Assembly: GCA_903813345.2 (NCBI GenBank)
Contig: CAIIXF020000005.1
Span: forward strand, 7,879,375 to 7,943,374
Origin: Owenia fusiformis
Lineage: Eukaryota; Annelida; Polychaeta; Sabellida; Oweniidae
Length of the DNA stretch: 64,000 nucleotides
Direction: 5' to 3'
Shown here: in pieces, positions 49,601 to 61,600 of the stretch
Position numbering within the stretch: the stretch's first letter is position 1
Layout of the letters: every line of letters begins with the position of its first letter
Program-made: the position numbers and the translations under genes
The notes under the pieces: model-generated
The model's input: only the letters and a program-made list of their open reading frames with translations
What the model was told of the DNA's origin: nothing
Databases searched by the model: none

Positions 49601-52600
49601 TCTTGTTTAACATTATCCTCATGTGCTACGGATATATTGCAATGTCTTGATTTAACCTCCTGTTAATAATTTGTTTGAAGATCTATTAGATATAATTGAT
49701 AATGATTAATAATAATAGGTTTCAGTATTTATAAATTGCATTTATTCCTACAGCTTTCTGCTGGTTTATACAGGTGTCTACTGGTTTGTATATTAACTGA
49801 TATAAGTGATAAATTTTAATACATTCTTCCATGGTTCTGCAGGTGATCTAAATAGGCAATTAATCATAGATAATTTGCATTAAATGTACTACTTTATGAA
49901 ATAAAAGCATGACATTGCTCAACAGAATCGACATCAAATCTGAAACCATGATTATCCCATCGAACCAAGTCTGATAGGGATATAGAGGAGTCAATAAGTT
50001 TGCATTGCAGAATCCTGTGTAAGTCTATATTGTAGAATGCCACGGTGCTGGACATCATCAATAAAGAATAACCTCCCAGCCAAAAAATCAAATATGAAAA
50101 GATTCATCTCTCATTGCCATCTCATTTACGTTATGTATACAAGTACTGTGTATGAATATTCAAGTTCTGTTTAAATCACAAAGTTGAAATCTTTTAACTT
50201 TCCAATATGACTTTCCAAAATAAAGTCAACTTCTTTATGATTGTTCAGTTGTAGTCAGTCTATCATCTTACATTTTTGCTTCTAAGTGAATTAACTAGGT
50301 CTCCGGGGATTTTATACATGATCTATCTTTGGCACTAATCATTTTAAAAGTAGACTTCAGTACATTATCTTATTAGTTTTTCTCATTGATGTTGAAATAC
50401 CAATAATGTGGTTCTTTTTCCTTATTTTTCTGTGCCTTACTTTAACAAGAACATTTTATTAGTCCTCTTCACTTATTTTTCATTTTATCTCAAATGGAAA
50501 TGTTCAGCTACCCAAAGTATCGTAGCCATGAACATCTCCACAAACAAAAGTGTTCCTCAATTTTTTCTAAAAGTGTGGTATTGTAGGACCCATTCGTAAA
50601 AACAGATAATTTACTATAGATTGAGATAGTTAAAAGTTGATATCCCTAATAGAACTTAAAGCCATTTGGGGATAACGTTGCACTAATTCTGCTAAATTAC
50701 TTTTTCCATACTGTACCTTGACCTCATTGAAGGATATTTGAACATATCTGTTTATAAATCTGTTTCTAAATTGTTTGCTTAAAGTGCTTTAATTCTTTAA
50801 TTAACTTTCCATTTATCCTAATGACATGGGACAGTACAGTCGTAATAAACTGCTGCTGTTTAACATTGTTTTACCAATGAAAAATCAGAATGCAGGACTA
50901 GATTTGTTTTACCTTGAAGATTCTGGCATTGGTCGCATATGAAAATATAAAATGGTGTTCCTCTGTCAATTTGATTAAGGGTTAAGAATTAAGGCAAAAC
51001 GCATCATTATTTTTGATGATCAATGACATTTGATTATGTGTTGTGCCTTTTGATACTTTACATGAAAAAAAGTCAGGCTATCAAATGACATATTAGTCAT
51101 CGCTCATTGTCATATCTTTTGATGATATATCAATAACTTTGATAAATCATTTCATATTCCTTTTCGTCCTTAGAATGAGGTTCAAGAATCTTAACTGTTT
51201 GTTTGGTTGTAACCATAGTAAGATAACTTAAAAAATTGTAAAATCTTAAAACAAACTTTGAATATACAGGAAATATTGATGCATTGATTCAAAACATTTC
51301 TACTAAGGTGTAATAATATATACCTAATTTAAATTTGGACTATAACTATGTTTTCAATCACGCCGTCCAAGCATCGAAAAAACGCAATGCAAAAATGTTG
51401 GACCCACAAATAAAATTAACTGCGTTTTTTGGATGCAGTGCAAGTTATACGCACAAAATCAACTTTGGATGAATGATTTGATAAAGATCTTACCTTCAGT
51501 CTCTTTATTTCGTCAGAATCTACTAAATAATTGAAGGAAATTCTATTTCTTAGAGAAATAAAAAGTAAAATTTTCTTTCGAAGTTTCCTTCCCGGACATA
51601 CCCTTTGCATTCGTTTGACTTCACTTCTTAAAAGAGGGCTTCGTCTTTCAAACTAAAATAAACCTGTGAACTCATCGCGCCAATCAGTGTTCGTTGGCCA
51701 AATTTGACCGATGTTTTATATATGGTCTTTCCCATCTGATGTCATCGTTGAGCCCGGAATTGACCAATGACACGCGCATATTTAATTAGAACGCATTTTG
51801 CGTATGTTTCTTCAAGCTCAGTGATTGGTGGAAGAAAGGTCAGTGCACAGGTCAGAAATGATTTATAACCCAAACTGTCATCGGTACCCGTTGTGGGGGC
51901 GGGGCTACTAAACTGTAATATGGTCTCTGCTAGGCAGAGTGTAGTTTAACTAGACTCTGCACGCAGGGTATCCCGGAAGTTGATTTCTGACCAAAATAGT
52001 ACGAGGCATGTGCTAGGATAAATAGTTATCCAATACTTGATTTCCGAGCAATAATCAGTACGAGTCCTACGATTGGCCACTAGCTGAAGACCTGATTTAA
52101 ACCATTTTCTATTGGTCAAGTGCGATCACGTGATCATTATTTAAGAATGTGCAAGCGTAAGAAACTGAACCATAAAATGGAACTTCGCGCAGATTTGCCC
52201 CTAAAGCAAGATATTTCTGAGCCATCAAAATCAATAGCAAATTGCTTCGAAATATGTAAAGAAAAATGTGTGTTTAATGGAATATTATTAATTATTAATG
52301 GAATACATATTATACAACTGTTGACTGGTCCAAAAATTGGCTGGGCAAATTATCTGGCTTTATTATAAACCATAGATGCTCTTTTTTCTTTTACTTTTAA
52401 ACATCAACGATGCATCGCTACAATTTTAACAGGAATATTTTAAACTGAAAAGTTACTTAATGTCAAAGGGAAACGAGTAGGAGTCCTTCACTGCATCATC
52501 AGCAGGCGTCTCTGATTCTTACTTGATCTGAATTTATCTGAAATGAGGAATTACAACCATATACATGTACAATATTGTTGCGCATCATATTCTTTTGTTA

Positions 52601-55600
52601 CTGTCGTTATATTTAAGTGTAGACACATTAAAATATGAAATATAAGATATTACAATGTTTCTGGTTTTTGAGATCAGTAAATCTAACATCAAACTCATGC
52701 TATTCATAGCATTCTCACGATAGCTAAGAAATGACATGTTCAGGTGTTGATAATTAAACTGATCCATGGCCTATCAGTATACATGTTCTGTTGAAATTGT
52801 TCACCATTAATTAACCTAATTAAAATCTTGGGATTTCATGTTAAAATCAAGTAATTTGTTTACCTACTTTTGGTAAACCAGCAATTATGTGATAACATTT
52901 GTAATGTCTTAATAAGCTGTAATTCATACATATTATATAAAGTGAACTGATTTTAACAGTATGTATGTTATTATATTGCATTTGTAATATTATTAGAGTA
53001 TGCTAACCATGACTATGTGGTATATAGATAATCATCATGTAGGAGGGATCTGGAGATCAATTACTTTTCAACCAGTTTATTCCTTCAGTCATATGAAATA
53101 CCTTGATGGTTACAAGACACCCATACCCCGGGACCCATACTAATCTTTTTACCAGAATATGTTTGTACTGTAAATTGTAAAAGTTGTAAAGTGAACACTG
53201 CTAAAATCGTTCACATTGAAATATGTTCAAAAATATAACTTGTAGGCACAGATAATACAGTCTAGCCAGTGGGACATATGCAGCAATTGAATACTGAAGT
53301 AGCATTTGAAAAAATTGTACTAAATCTAATGTCAAAGAAAATGACACAATTAGGACTCAATTTAAGTTATATAGACTATACATGTATATTTAAAACTTTG
53401 AAACAAGAAATTGTTATACCATCACAGAATATATCATGAAAAATAACAATCACAGGAGCCAAGATGTTGATGCAGCTTCTAAAGTTAGAGAACCCATATA
53501 AGTAAAGACATACAAAATTCTTCAATTATGATTCTGTAATCAATTCCAGCATTGCACATGTCATCGGATGTTGCGGGAGCCACGTTTATGGCTGCAGGGA
53601 GCTCTGCACCTGAATTAGCAACATCTTTAATAGGAACATTTGTAACTCAGGTAAACCATATATGTGGATGGCTTTGGTAGTTTTCCTGCATGTATGTGTT
53701 GTATATATATTTATTGTGATTGTATTGATGTATGCACCGTTGTTTTGTAATTCCTCATATGGTGATGGTTAAGGCCTTTGGAACAGGTGTTGCTATGTCA
53801 ACAGTGAACGTACACATGAATCTGGCTTAAATGCACAAGCTGCTTATGATGAGCACATTGGACTAACAGTTTTCAAGTTATCTTGCATTCCTGTGGTGAA
53901 TGGTTTTATCATTATAGCCTTTGTATTATGATGGAAATGCAATATAACATATGACGATAGGTTTGTGTCATATTCTCTTGTTCTAAAGGGACCCCACTAG
54001 TTTAATGGTTTTCCCATATTATTGTGTTCTTGCTTGTATTGGAATGAACACATGAATCTGGCTTAAATGCATAAGCTGCTTTATGAGCACATTGGACTAA
54101 CAGTTTTCAAGTTATCTTGCATTCTTGTGGTGAATGGTTTTATCATTATAGTCTTTAGGGGTCCCATGTTTGATATTGTTATGTAAATTGAAATTCGAAC
54201 AATGAGTTTTACCTAACAATGCAGAAAGCTGAATCAAATCATGTTAATTTTTATTTTAGTAGATCTGCAAAAATGAAAGTGAAGGTTAAGAAATGAAATG
54301 AGTAAAAAAAGAAAATGATAAAGGTAAACTTCGATACTAAAATAGGCATTAGGCAAGGCAAACTTAAATATGAAAAATAAAGAATTAACTTATATACTAT
54401 ATTAAGGTCTCATGGTTATGCCAACATTAGTAAAATAACAGCATTTTAAGCTAAGCGCCATTATTTTTCAAAATCACTTTTGAGATTAACAAGTTACTGA
54501 TATCACATCCATTGCATGGATTAATCAATTACAGCAAATTCTATTCCACTCTTAGTGTGACAAATGTATACATGTAACACAGACCGTGAAAAGACTAGGG
54601 TCCATGCTTTGAACCAAGCTCTGTTAAGCTTTCCTACACTTTGGGTCAAGCTTTGCTGAGCTTTGTTACGCTTTGTTAAGCTTTGATACACTCTCGGCGC
54701 TTTAATCAATTCGTAACAGAGCGCCCAAAATTTCAAAACTTTTTGGCGCTCTTGCCGAATATCCCGCTTTACTCCGAGCTTTTCTATGACCTGTTACGAC
54801 CCCGACACTTTAATCAAGCTTTGTTATGCTTTGGTGCCACTTTACAAGCCGCTTTAAAGCACCATCAAAGCGCCATTGGTGTGAACGTAGCTTAATGAAT
54901 TCAACATGTTGATGAAAGTAATATGTTTCCGAATAATATGATATCATATACTTACACTAATATACTGCCATGAGTTATTCTATTATTTGAATTACTCTAT
55001 GAATTATATAGAATTGTCTCTTACCATTACAACATGTGGCATTTTGGATGGTGGCGGGGGCTCAGGTGCTGGAATATATTATGATGGAAACCCAATATAA
55101 CATATGACGATAGGTTTGTGTCATATTCTCTTGTTCTAAAGAGAGCTCACTAATTTAATGGTTTTCCCATATTATTGTGTTCTAGCTTGTATTGGAAGAA
55201 ACATTGGCTAAGTATTTGGAAGATATTTTGTTGTATAGTCAGGGGTTTCATTAGCAGTAGGCAACAGGCGATTTTCAATGGTTGTTTTTCAGGACTTTTC
55301 CATGTAAATTCATGATTTCCTTTAATTTTGCCTGTTGTTGATATGTATTTAGCCTGTTGTGAGAAATTCTAGTGAAACCCCTGATAGAGTAGATACAAAC
55401 CTTCAGAAAAAAGATTCTTGTAAAAACCATGTGGGATTGTCACAAATGTGTCATGCTTTATAACCTGGTGTTATAACAGGTGTTTGTTTGTCTGTTTTCA
55501 GATTTTTCTTATGTGACCATTAACCACTTGTTCTTGCTTGCCTTTAATCACTGGGGAGTATCGTGATGCAACAACACCGTGTTGTTGCATCAAGATGGCC

Positions 55601-58600
55601 AGACTTCCGGTGATAGATTTTCGTACGATATGTTGTTTCCCCAATTTAAACCCATTTCTAGGACGAGTTTCTCAATAACCATACACGTGAAGTTAGCGCA
55701 CGATCTATATTTAAAGAAACTGTCATTAGTATACATGTAGCATCATCAAGAAGCAAGAAGTTCACGGTTTTAGTTCCTCACTATTGATGCAACAACACCA
55801 AACCGAAGATGCAACAACACTCCTCTAGATTTGAGCAATGATGCAACAACACCAATTAATAGTATAATTTCAGATGACCATAAATCTCGAGAGGAACAGA
55901 TTTTTGAATGCCACTATTGCAACACCGGGCCAGTACCCATTTGCGTTCTTCTCAGGCATTCAAAATACACGTCCTGCGGCGAAGATTCTTATGTATTTTC
56001 AAAAATTTATACTTTTAAATATCATAATGTACTGGAAGTTGTTTTATAACATAGTTCAATCGCCTTTAACATTGCAAGCTATGGTAACCCAATCTATTAT
56101 CATAAACCCCTGTTCCATAGCTTGATGACCCTGATACCAGTTAGTGTCATTCAAAATGGTGGACAAACATCTTTCGTTCTCGGTAAACACGACGAGCTAT
56201 TGGAAATCTTGCACAGCGCACATGCAGAAGTATTGTTCTCTTTGGATTCGTTCTCCCCGATTGAGTAAAAAGGTAGGTAATAGGATTTAGGTCCCGAAAA
56301 GGTAAATTGATAGGGGTACAGTAATCCCAGATTTCCCCTGGGCCCTCGGGAAATATCATAATGTGTCCCGGAATAAAACCAATATTGAATCCCTCTCAGT
56401 AAATAACCTCTATATAATAGCATTGTATAACTGCAATATCATTAAACCAACACTCATCGGAACTTATGGCGTTTTGAAAACTCAAAATCGCTAAATTTGG
56501 TGCCCCATGTTAAGTCAATGGGAAAACTTTTTTTTTTGAAGTGTAAAATACGACATATATACGACCGAGTACAGCTTAATTTAATGAAAGCCTTTAAATG
56601 AAGGGTACCTCAAAAGCAATCTAGCTTCAAAATTTGGACACAAAAATGTCTAGGTCAAAATCTAGGTCAAATTCAAAGTTTTCCTTATTTTTGTGATTCT
56701 GACACTACACTTCAATTATATTCTTCGAAATTGTGTATACATGTAGCCAAGAGTGTACTTATAGTGTTAGCCTTTTGCCGTCAGAAAGTATTTTAACCCA
56801 CTTTTGAGATATGGTGTCCAAAAAGTAGGTCAAAATAAGAAATTCTCCAAATTTAACGTTTGAGTTATGAATGAAGAATATAATTTTCTCAGGAATCAGA
56901 ATTTGCAAACCAAATTTCGATCCGACTTCCGGTTCGTAAGTTATGGCGTTTTGAAATTTCGAGAAAAATCGATCTGATGGTATCCTGATAGAAAGAGTAG
57001 CGAAGAAAATGTTGAAAAATCCATCCTTCCATCCATCCTTCCTATCCTATCCTACTATTCTATCCTATCGTTCCTTCTTATTCTATCCTATCCTGCTATC
57101 CTATCCCTTTTATCCCTATCCTTTCCTTCTTATCTATCCTTCATATCCTTTCATTCCTATCTATCTATCCTTCCTATCCTTTACTTCCTATCTTATCCTT
57201 ATCTCTTATCTCTCCCATCGTTCCATCCTATTCTGTCCTATCCCTCCTTCCTATTTCATCCATCCATCCATCTTTTTCTGGATGACTCGGCTTAAAAAAG
57301 TCCAGATCTGGAGTCTGGATTTGAACTTGTTCAATTTCCAAAGTCTAGTTATACCAGGTCGATCAATAAGTTCTGAGAATTTTCCTCTAAAATCAAGAGT
57401 TTTGTGAATTTTTATTTGAAATTTTCACAGAACATGTAATATGAATTCAGCAATTAGTGTAAGAAGTTAAATGCACTTTCCACCTATTGGGCCAAAATTA
57501 TGGTTACCATGGTAACTCGTGTTTTGGGTAGGCGGGGCAAGTATTTTTAACGTAAATAAATTTTTTTAACATCAAGCAACAATCTTATGTTTCAACCAAA
57601 GCATTGGATTTCAATGAGGATTTTGTTGTTTTTATAACCATCACTATGGTAACAATTTAATATGACATCATAATTCAGGACAAATTACATAATATTACTA
57701 TTACATCATAATTCCACAACCTCAATGTACCCTGCCAAAATGGCCGCTCCAAAAGATGCTAAAAATTTGGAAGAAAATGAGGAAATGTCAATACAGATGC
57801 GCAGTGCCATACGATTTTGCGTGCTTGGTGGCAAAAGTAAACAAGAAACACTCAAGGAGATGTTGGTAGCCTTTCCAGGCAGGATATCCACTAAAACTAT
57901 TTACAGATGGTATGGCAAATTCCAAAGTGGGAGAACCAGTGTAAAAGATGAAGCAAGGTCAGGAAGGCCACTATCTGTTACAAAGCCCACAAATATAATG
58001 AAGCTCAAGACTGTCCTTGATGAAGACAGGCGAATAACAATCAGGGAGTTAAGTGAAAAAGTAAACTTCAGCTATGGAAGGACACAGTACATACTGAAAG
58101 AGAAGCTCCATATGAAGCTTGTGTGTTCTAAATGGGTGCCAAAAGATCTAACCATGGACCAGAAGCAGCGCCGGGTCGATGTTGCACAAGACTTCCTCAG
58201 ACGATACCAAGCAGAGGGGGAGGCTTTCTTGGAGCGCATTATTACTGCTGATGAAGTTTATGTTTCATATTATGAGCCAGAAGGCAAGAGGGCCACAAGT
58301 GGATGGAGAACAAAGGACTCCCCTACCCCTATGACGACCATTGCTAAACTCAATCGTAGAGATGGCAAGGTTATGTTCATCATTTTCCTGGATATCTACG
58401 GGGTACTCCTGGTGCATGCAGTCGCTGAAGGACAAACCATAAACAAAGACTATTATGCTATGGTAAGTTAGTGTGTGGCTATTGATGCCCTTCAGGATCA
58501 TGTCTTGCCAGAGAATTTATGTTCACTCTAGTCTAGGTAGTTCAGCTTGAATGTACATGTAGTTTAAATACATCTAGTGAGGGAATGGTGCCCTAAAAAT

Positions 58601-61600
58601 CACTTCTTTTTTCAGGTATTGAAACGTCATCTTAAGCGGGCTATTGCACGAAAACGCCCTGAAACAGAGCTGTCGTCATTACTTAATCATCACGACAATG
58701 CCCCGTCCCACACATCTTCGATTGTCAAAAGCACTGTATCTAATGACCTTCAGATGGAACAACTACCCCATGCTCCCTATTCACCAGATGTTGCGATCTG
58801 TGATTTTGGTGTGTTTGGACCGATGAAAGATGAGCTGAGAGGATTCAGATATGCGAACTTTACAGACCTCCACAATGCCGTGCAAAATGCCCTGAAAAAA
58901 CGTTTCCCAGATGGATTTAGGCACTTGTTCCGCCAGTTGGTTCAACGCCAGGAGAGGTGTATTAAGAACCGAGGAAATTACTTTGAACATCTCAATTGAA
59001 CCCCCTTGACATCTTACTAGGACTATATGACCAACCCTAATGCAGGAAGCAGCTCAGAACTATATTTATAATTGATTTATAAATGATTTATTTACATTTT
59101 ATGCGCTTTACTTCTGACATTAAAATTATTTGCCCCGCCTACCCAAAACACAAGTTACCATAGTAACCATATTTTTGGTCCAATAAAAGGAAAGTAAGTA
59201 AAACTTGGTACACTAATTGCTGAATACATTCTACATATTCTGTGAAAATTTCATTCAAAAAGTCACAAAACTCTTGATTTTAGAGGGAAATTCTCAGAAC
59301 TTATTGATCGACCTGGTATTTGTAAACAATTTCCATACGATACGGTAAATCAAGGGGATTTAATTTAGAAAATGAATAATCTTTATTTTTCAGATACAAT
59401 ATCAATGAGGTTGGCTCCCGGGGATTCAATACTTAGCCTATGTATTTAGTTTACCTTGTATATCCTTTTAACTTTATAAAGACAAATACATTAAGGAACC
59501 AAACAAAATACGTTTCATTCATGAACCACGCACTCACGCGTTTTATTCATGTCCAGGCCAACACCTATAAACAGAACATAAAACAGTTTCTCTTGATATT
59601 CAATGATACATTATATTGGCGTTTTTGCATCAGCACATTGGTGTTGTTGCATCATCGATAATAAACAGAGTGGTGTTGTTGCATCAATAGTGAGGAATTA
59701 AAACCGCAAATTTCTCGCTTCTTGATGATGCTACATGCATACTAATGAGAGTTTTTTAAAATATAGATCATGAGCTAACTGCATGTGTATGATTATTGAG
59801 CAACTCGTCCTAGAAATGGGTTTAAATTGGGAAAACAAAATATCGTACGAAAACCTATCACCGGAAGTCTGGCCATCTTGATGCAACAACACGGTGTTGT
59901 TGCATCACGATACCCCCCAGTGTTTAATGATGGAACTAACAATTTTACCTTTACTAGAATGTATTTGTGCATGTTAAATCGTGGGCTTTCTCTTGAAAGC
60001 CCATGGTTAAATCGATGAATTCATTGAAAAAATGATTTTTAATATTCAGCACAATTCAAAGTGCATTTTTAAAACTTTCTGTTTGCTCAAACCACGAGCA
60101 CTTTGCAAAAATATTAAAAAATTAGATGTTATGTTATATTTTGTTTATTTAGATAACACATGTCATTTTTGACACCAAACCATTGCGGAGGGAAATTTTA
60201 TAATTTTTATTGTAAAGATTCTGTTTTGAAAAAAATCTGCATTACCCTGTACATGTAGTAAAAATATGATAATGTGTAATAATATAATTTAATGATATAC
60301 AGTACTATATGACATCTAAATATATTTCTTACAGGTATTGATTTTTGATTCTGAACATTGCATTATCATAGGCTCAAATGAGAAAAGTGATTTCATGATC
60401 AAGAGCATTGAAAATGATTCTGGTCTAGCTGTAAAGCAATCTTTATTAGCAACTCTTTAAACACAAAAAGGCATGCATTAGTTCTTTTCTAGTTGTGATA
60501 ATAACAGCAATTTATTGAAATCATTTCTGACAAATTAACATGTTAAAATCACATATACAAGTAAAGATCAACTTTCCACTGAGTCAACTATGGTTAGAGT
60601 TACATAGCAGATTTGATTGCTTCGTTACAAAACATTTTGACAAATTAGTTGGTTGTGCCATGGGCTTCCAAGTTGAACAATAATGCAATAATGTTAAACT
60701 TGTTAATGCCTAATTCAAATCTTATGGGCCATAAGATTTTATTCTCGAATGCAGGGTTCCAGACATCATCCACAAAGTTCCTTACGAGTTCTGGAGGCCT
60801 GTGTTCAGAGGATGTAAGATTTACATGCCCCAATTTCAACCTACATAATTGCTACGTCTTGTACATGTTTTATATCAATTAAACAATAAAACACACTGAA
60901 AATATTGTTTTAATTTTCAGGATGACATTGCTCTAGGTGCAGTTGTTGGCTCAGCAGTCTTTAACATCCTCTTTGTCATCAGCGTTTGTGCCTTGTTTGG
61001 AGGGGCTGTAAGTACTATTCATATTGTATTAACTCTAGCCAATACCAGTTTGATACACCAGATACATGTATACTATTGAAATAAGATGCACCAAAGAGAA
61101 ATAGACTGGTTTGACCCAGTTTTTTCAATTTAAACATGTGAGTTCTATCGATCAGATGCAAAATCTGGTGCTACCAGCGGTGGTAACTTTCAAAATGGAT
61201 ATCAAATTGATTTGTTCAAATCACTTTTTGTCTAAAATACTAAATACAGTGGTTTTCCCGAACCTTTCCAGTTACCTGTACATCAAGTTTATGTAAACTG
61301 ACTTTCAGAAATTTAAAAATCAACTTTTATTAAAACTACCTCCCGTGTGGCCCAAGTATCAACCATACTATTATCAAGGATTTTGGCACATTTAATAGCA
61401 AGTGGATATTCCTTGCAAGCCCATTTCTCAACATGGGAAAATGTTTTGATATATGGTCAAAATGAATCATTTTAAAATGCAACTTGCTCTGCCACCCTTT
61501 AAAATTTCGTACAGGAAGTGATGTCATCGATTTTTAACTCTTATAAACTAGCACATCACAGTGTAGGAAATGGTCTTGCAAGGAATATCCCTCTGATGCC

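Larger units (their letters stand above)
42045..53549. other. NCKX intron 2
   Basis: 11.5 kb, no nested gene seen. Recognised contents: second TGCGAGTAG MITE (44821-45239), CTGT/CCGT tracts (47335-47385, 48630-48655), a GGGCTTTC hairpin (49257-49286) and an element with the CCCTTTGCATTCG repeat (51598-51960). The rest is unremarkable AT-rich DNA. Confidence 0.6.
55549..59922. mobile_element. Class II transposon with about 250-bp TIRs
   Basis: Inverted ends 55549-55801 and 59671-59922, starting CACTGGGGAGTATCGTGATG and its near-exact complement. Each is directly flanked by TTTAAT (55543-55548 and 59923-59928), a 6-bp target duplication. The word GATGCAACAACAC occurs nine times: 55565, 55579 (inverted), 55786, 55808, 55840, 59641 (inverted), 59673 (inverted), 59880, 59894 (inverted). 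At each extreme end two copies form a perfect palindrome with a 1-base centre. Without the nested mariner it would be about 2.4 kb. I see no transposase of its own, so it looks non-autonomous. Superfamily not assigned. Confidence 0.9.

Noticed and set aside
57009-57407. 132-codon frame rich in Ser, Pro, Tyr and Leu
   Set aside because: Low-complexity TCCTATCC tract plus mariner TIR.
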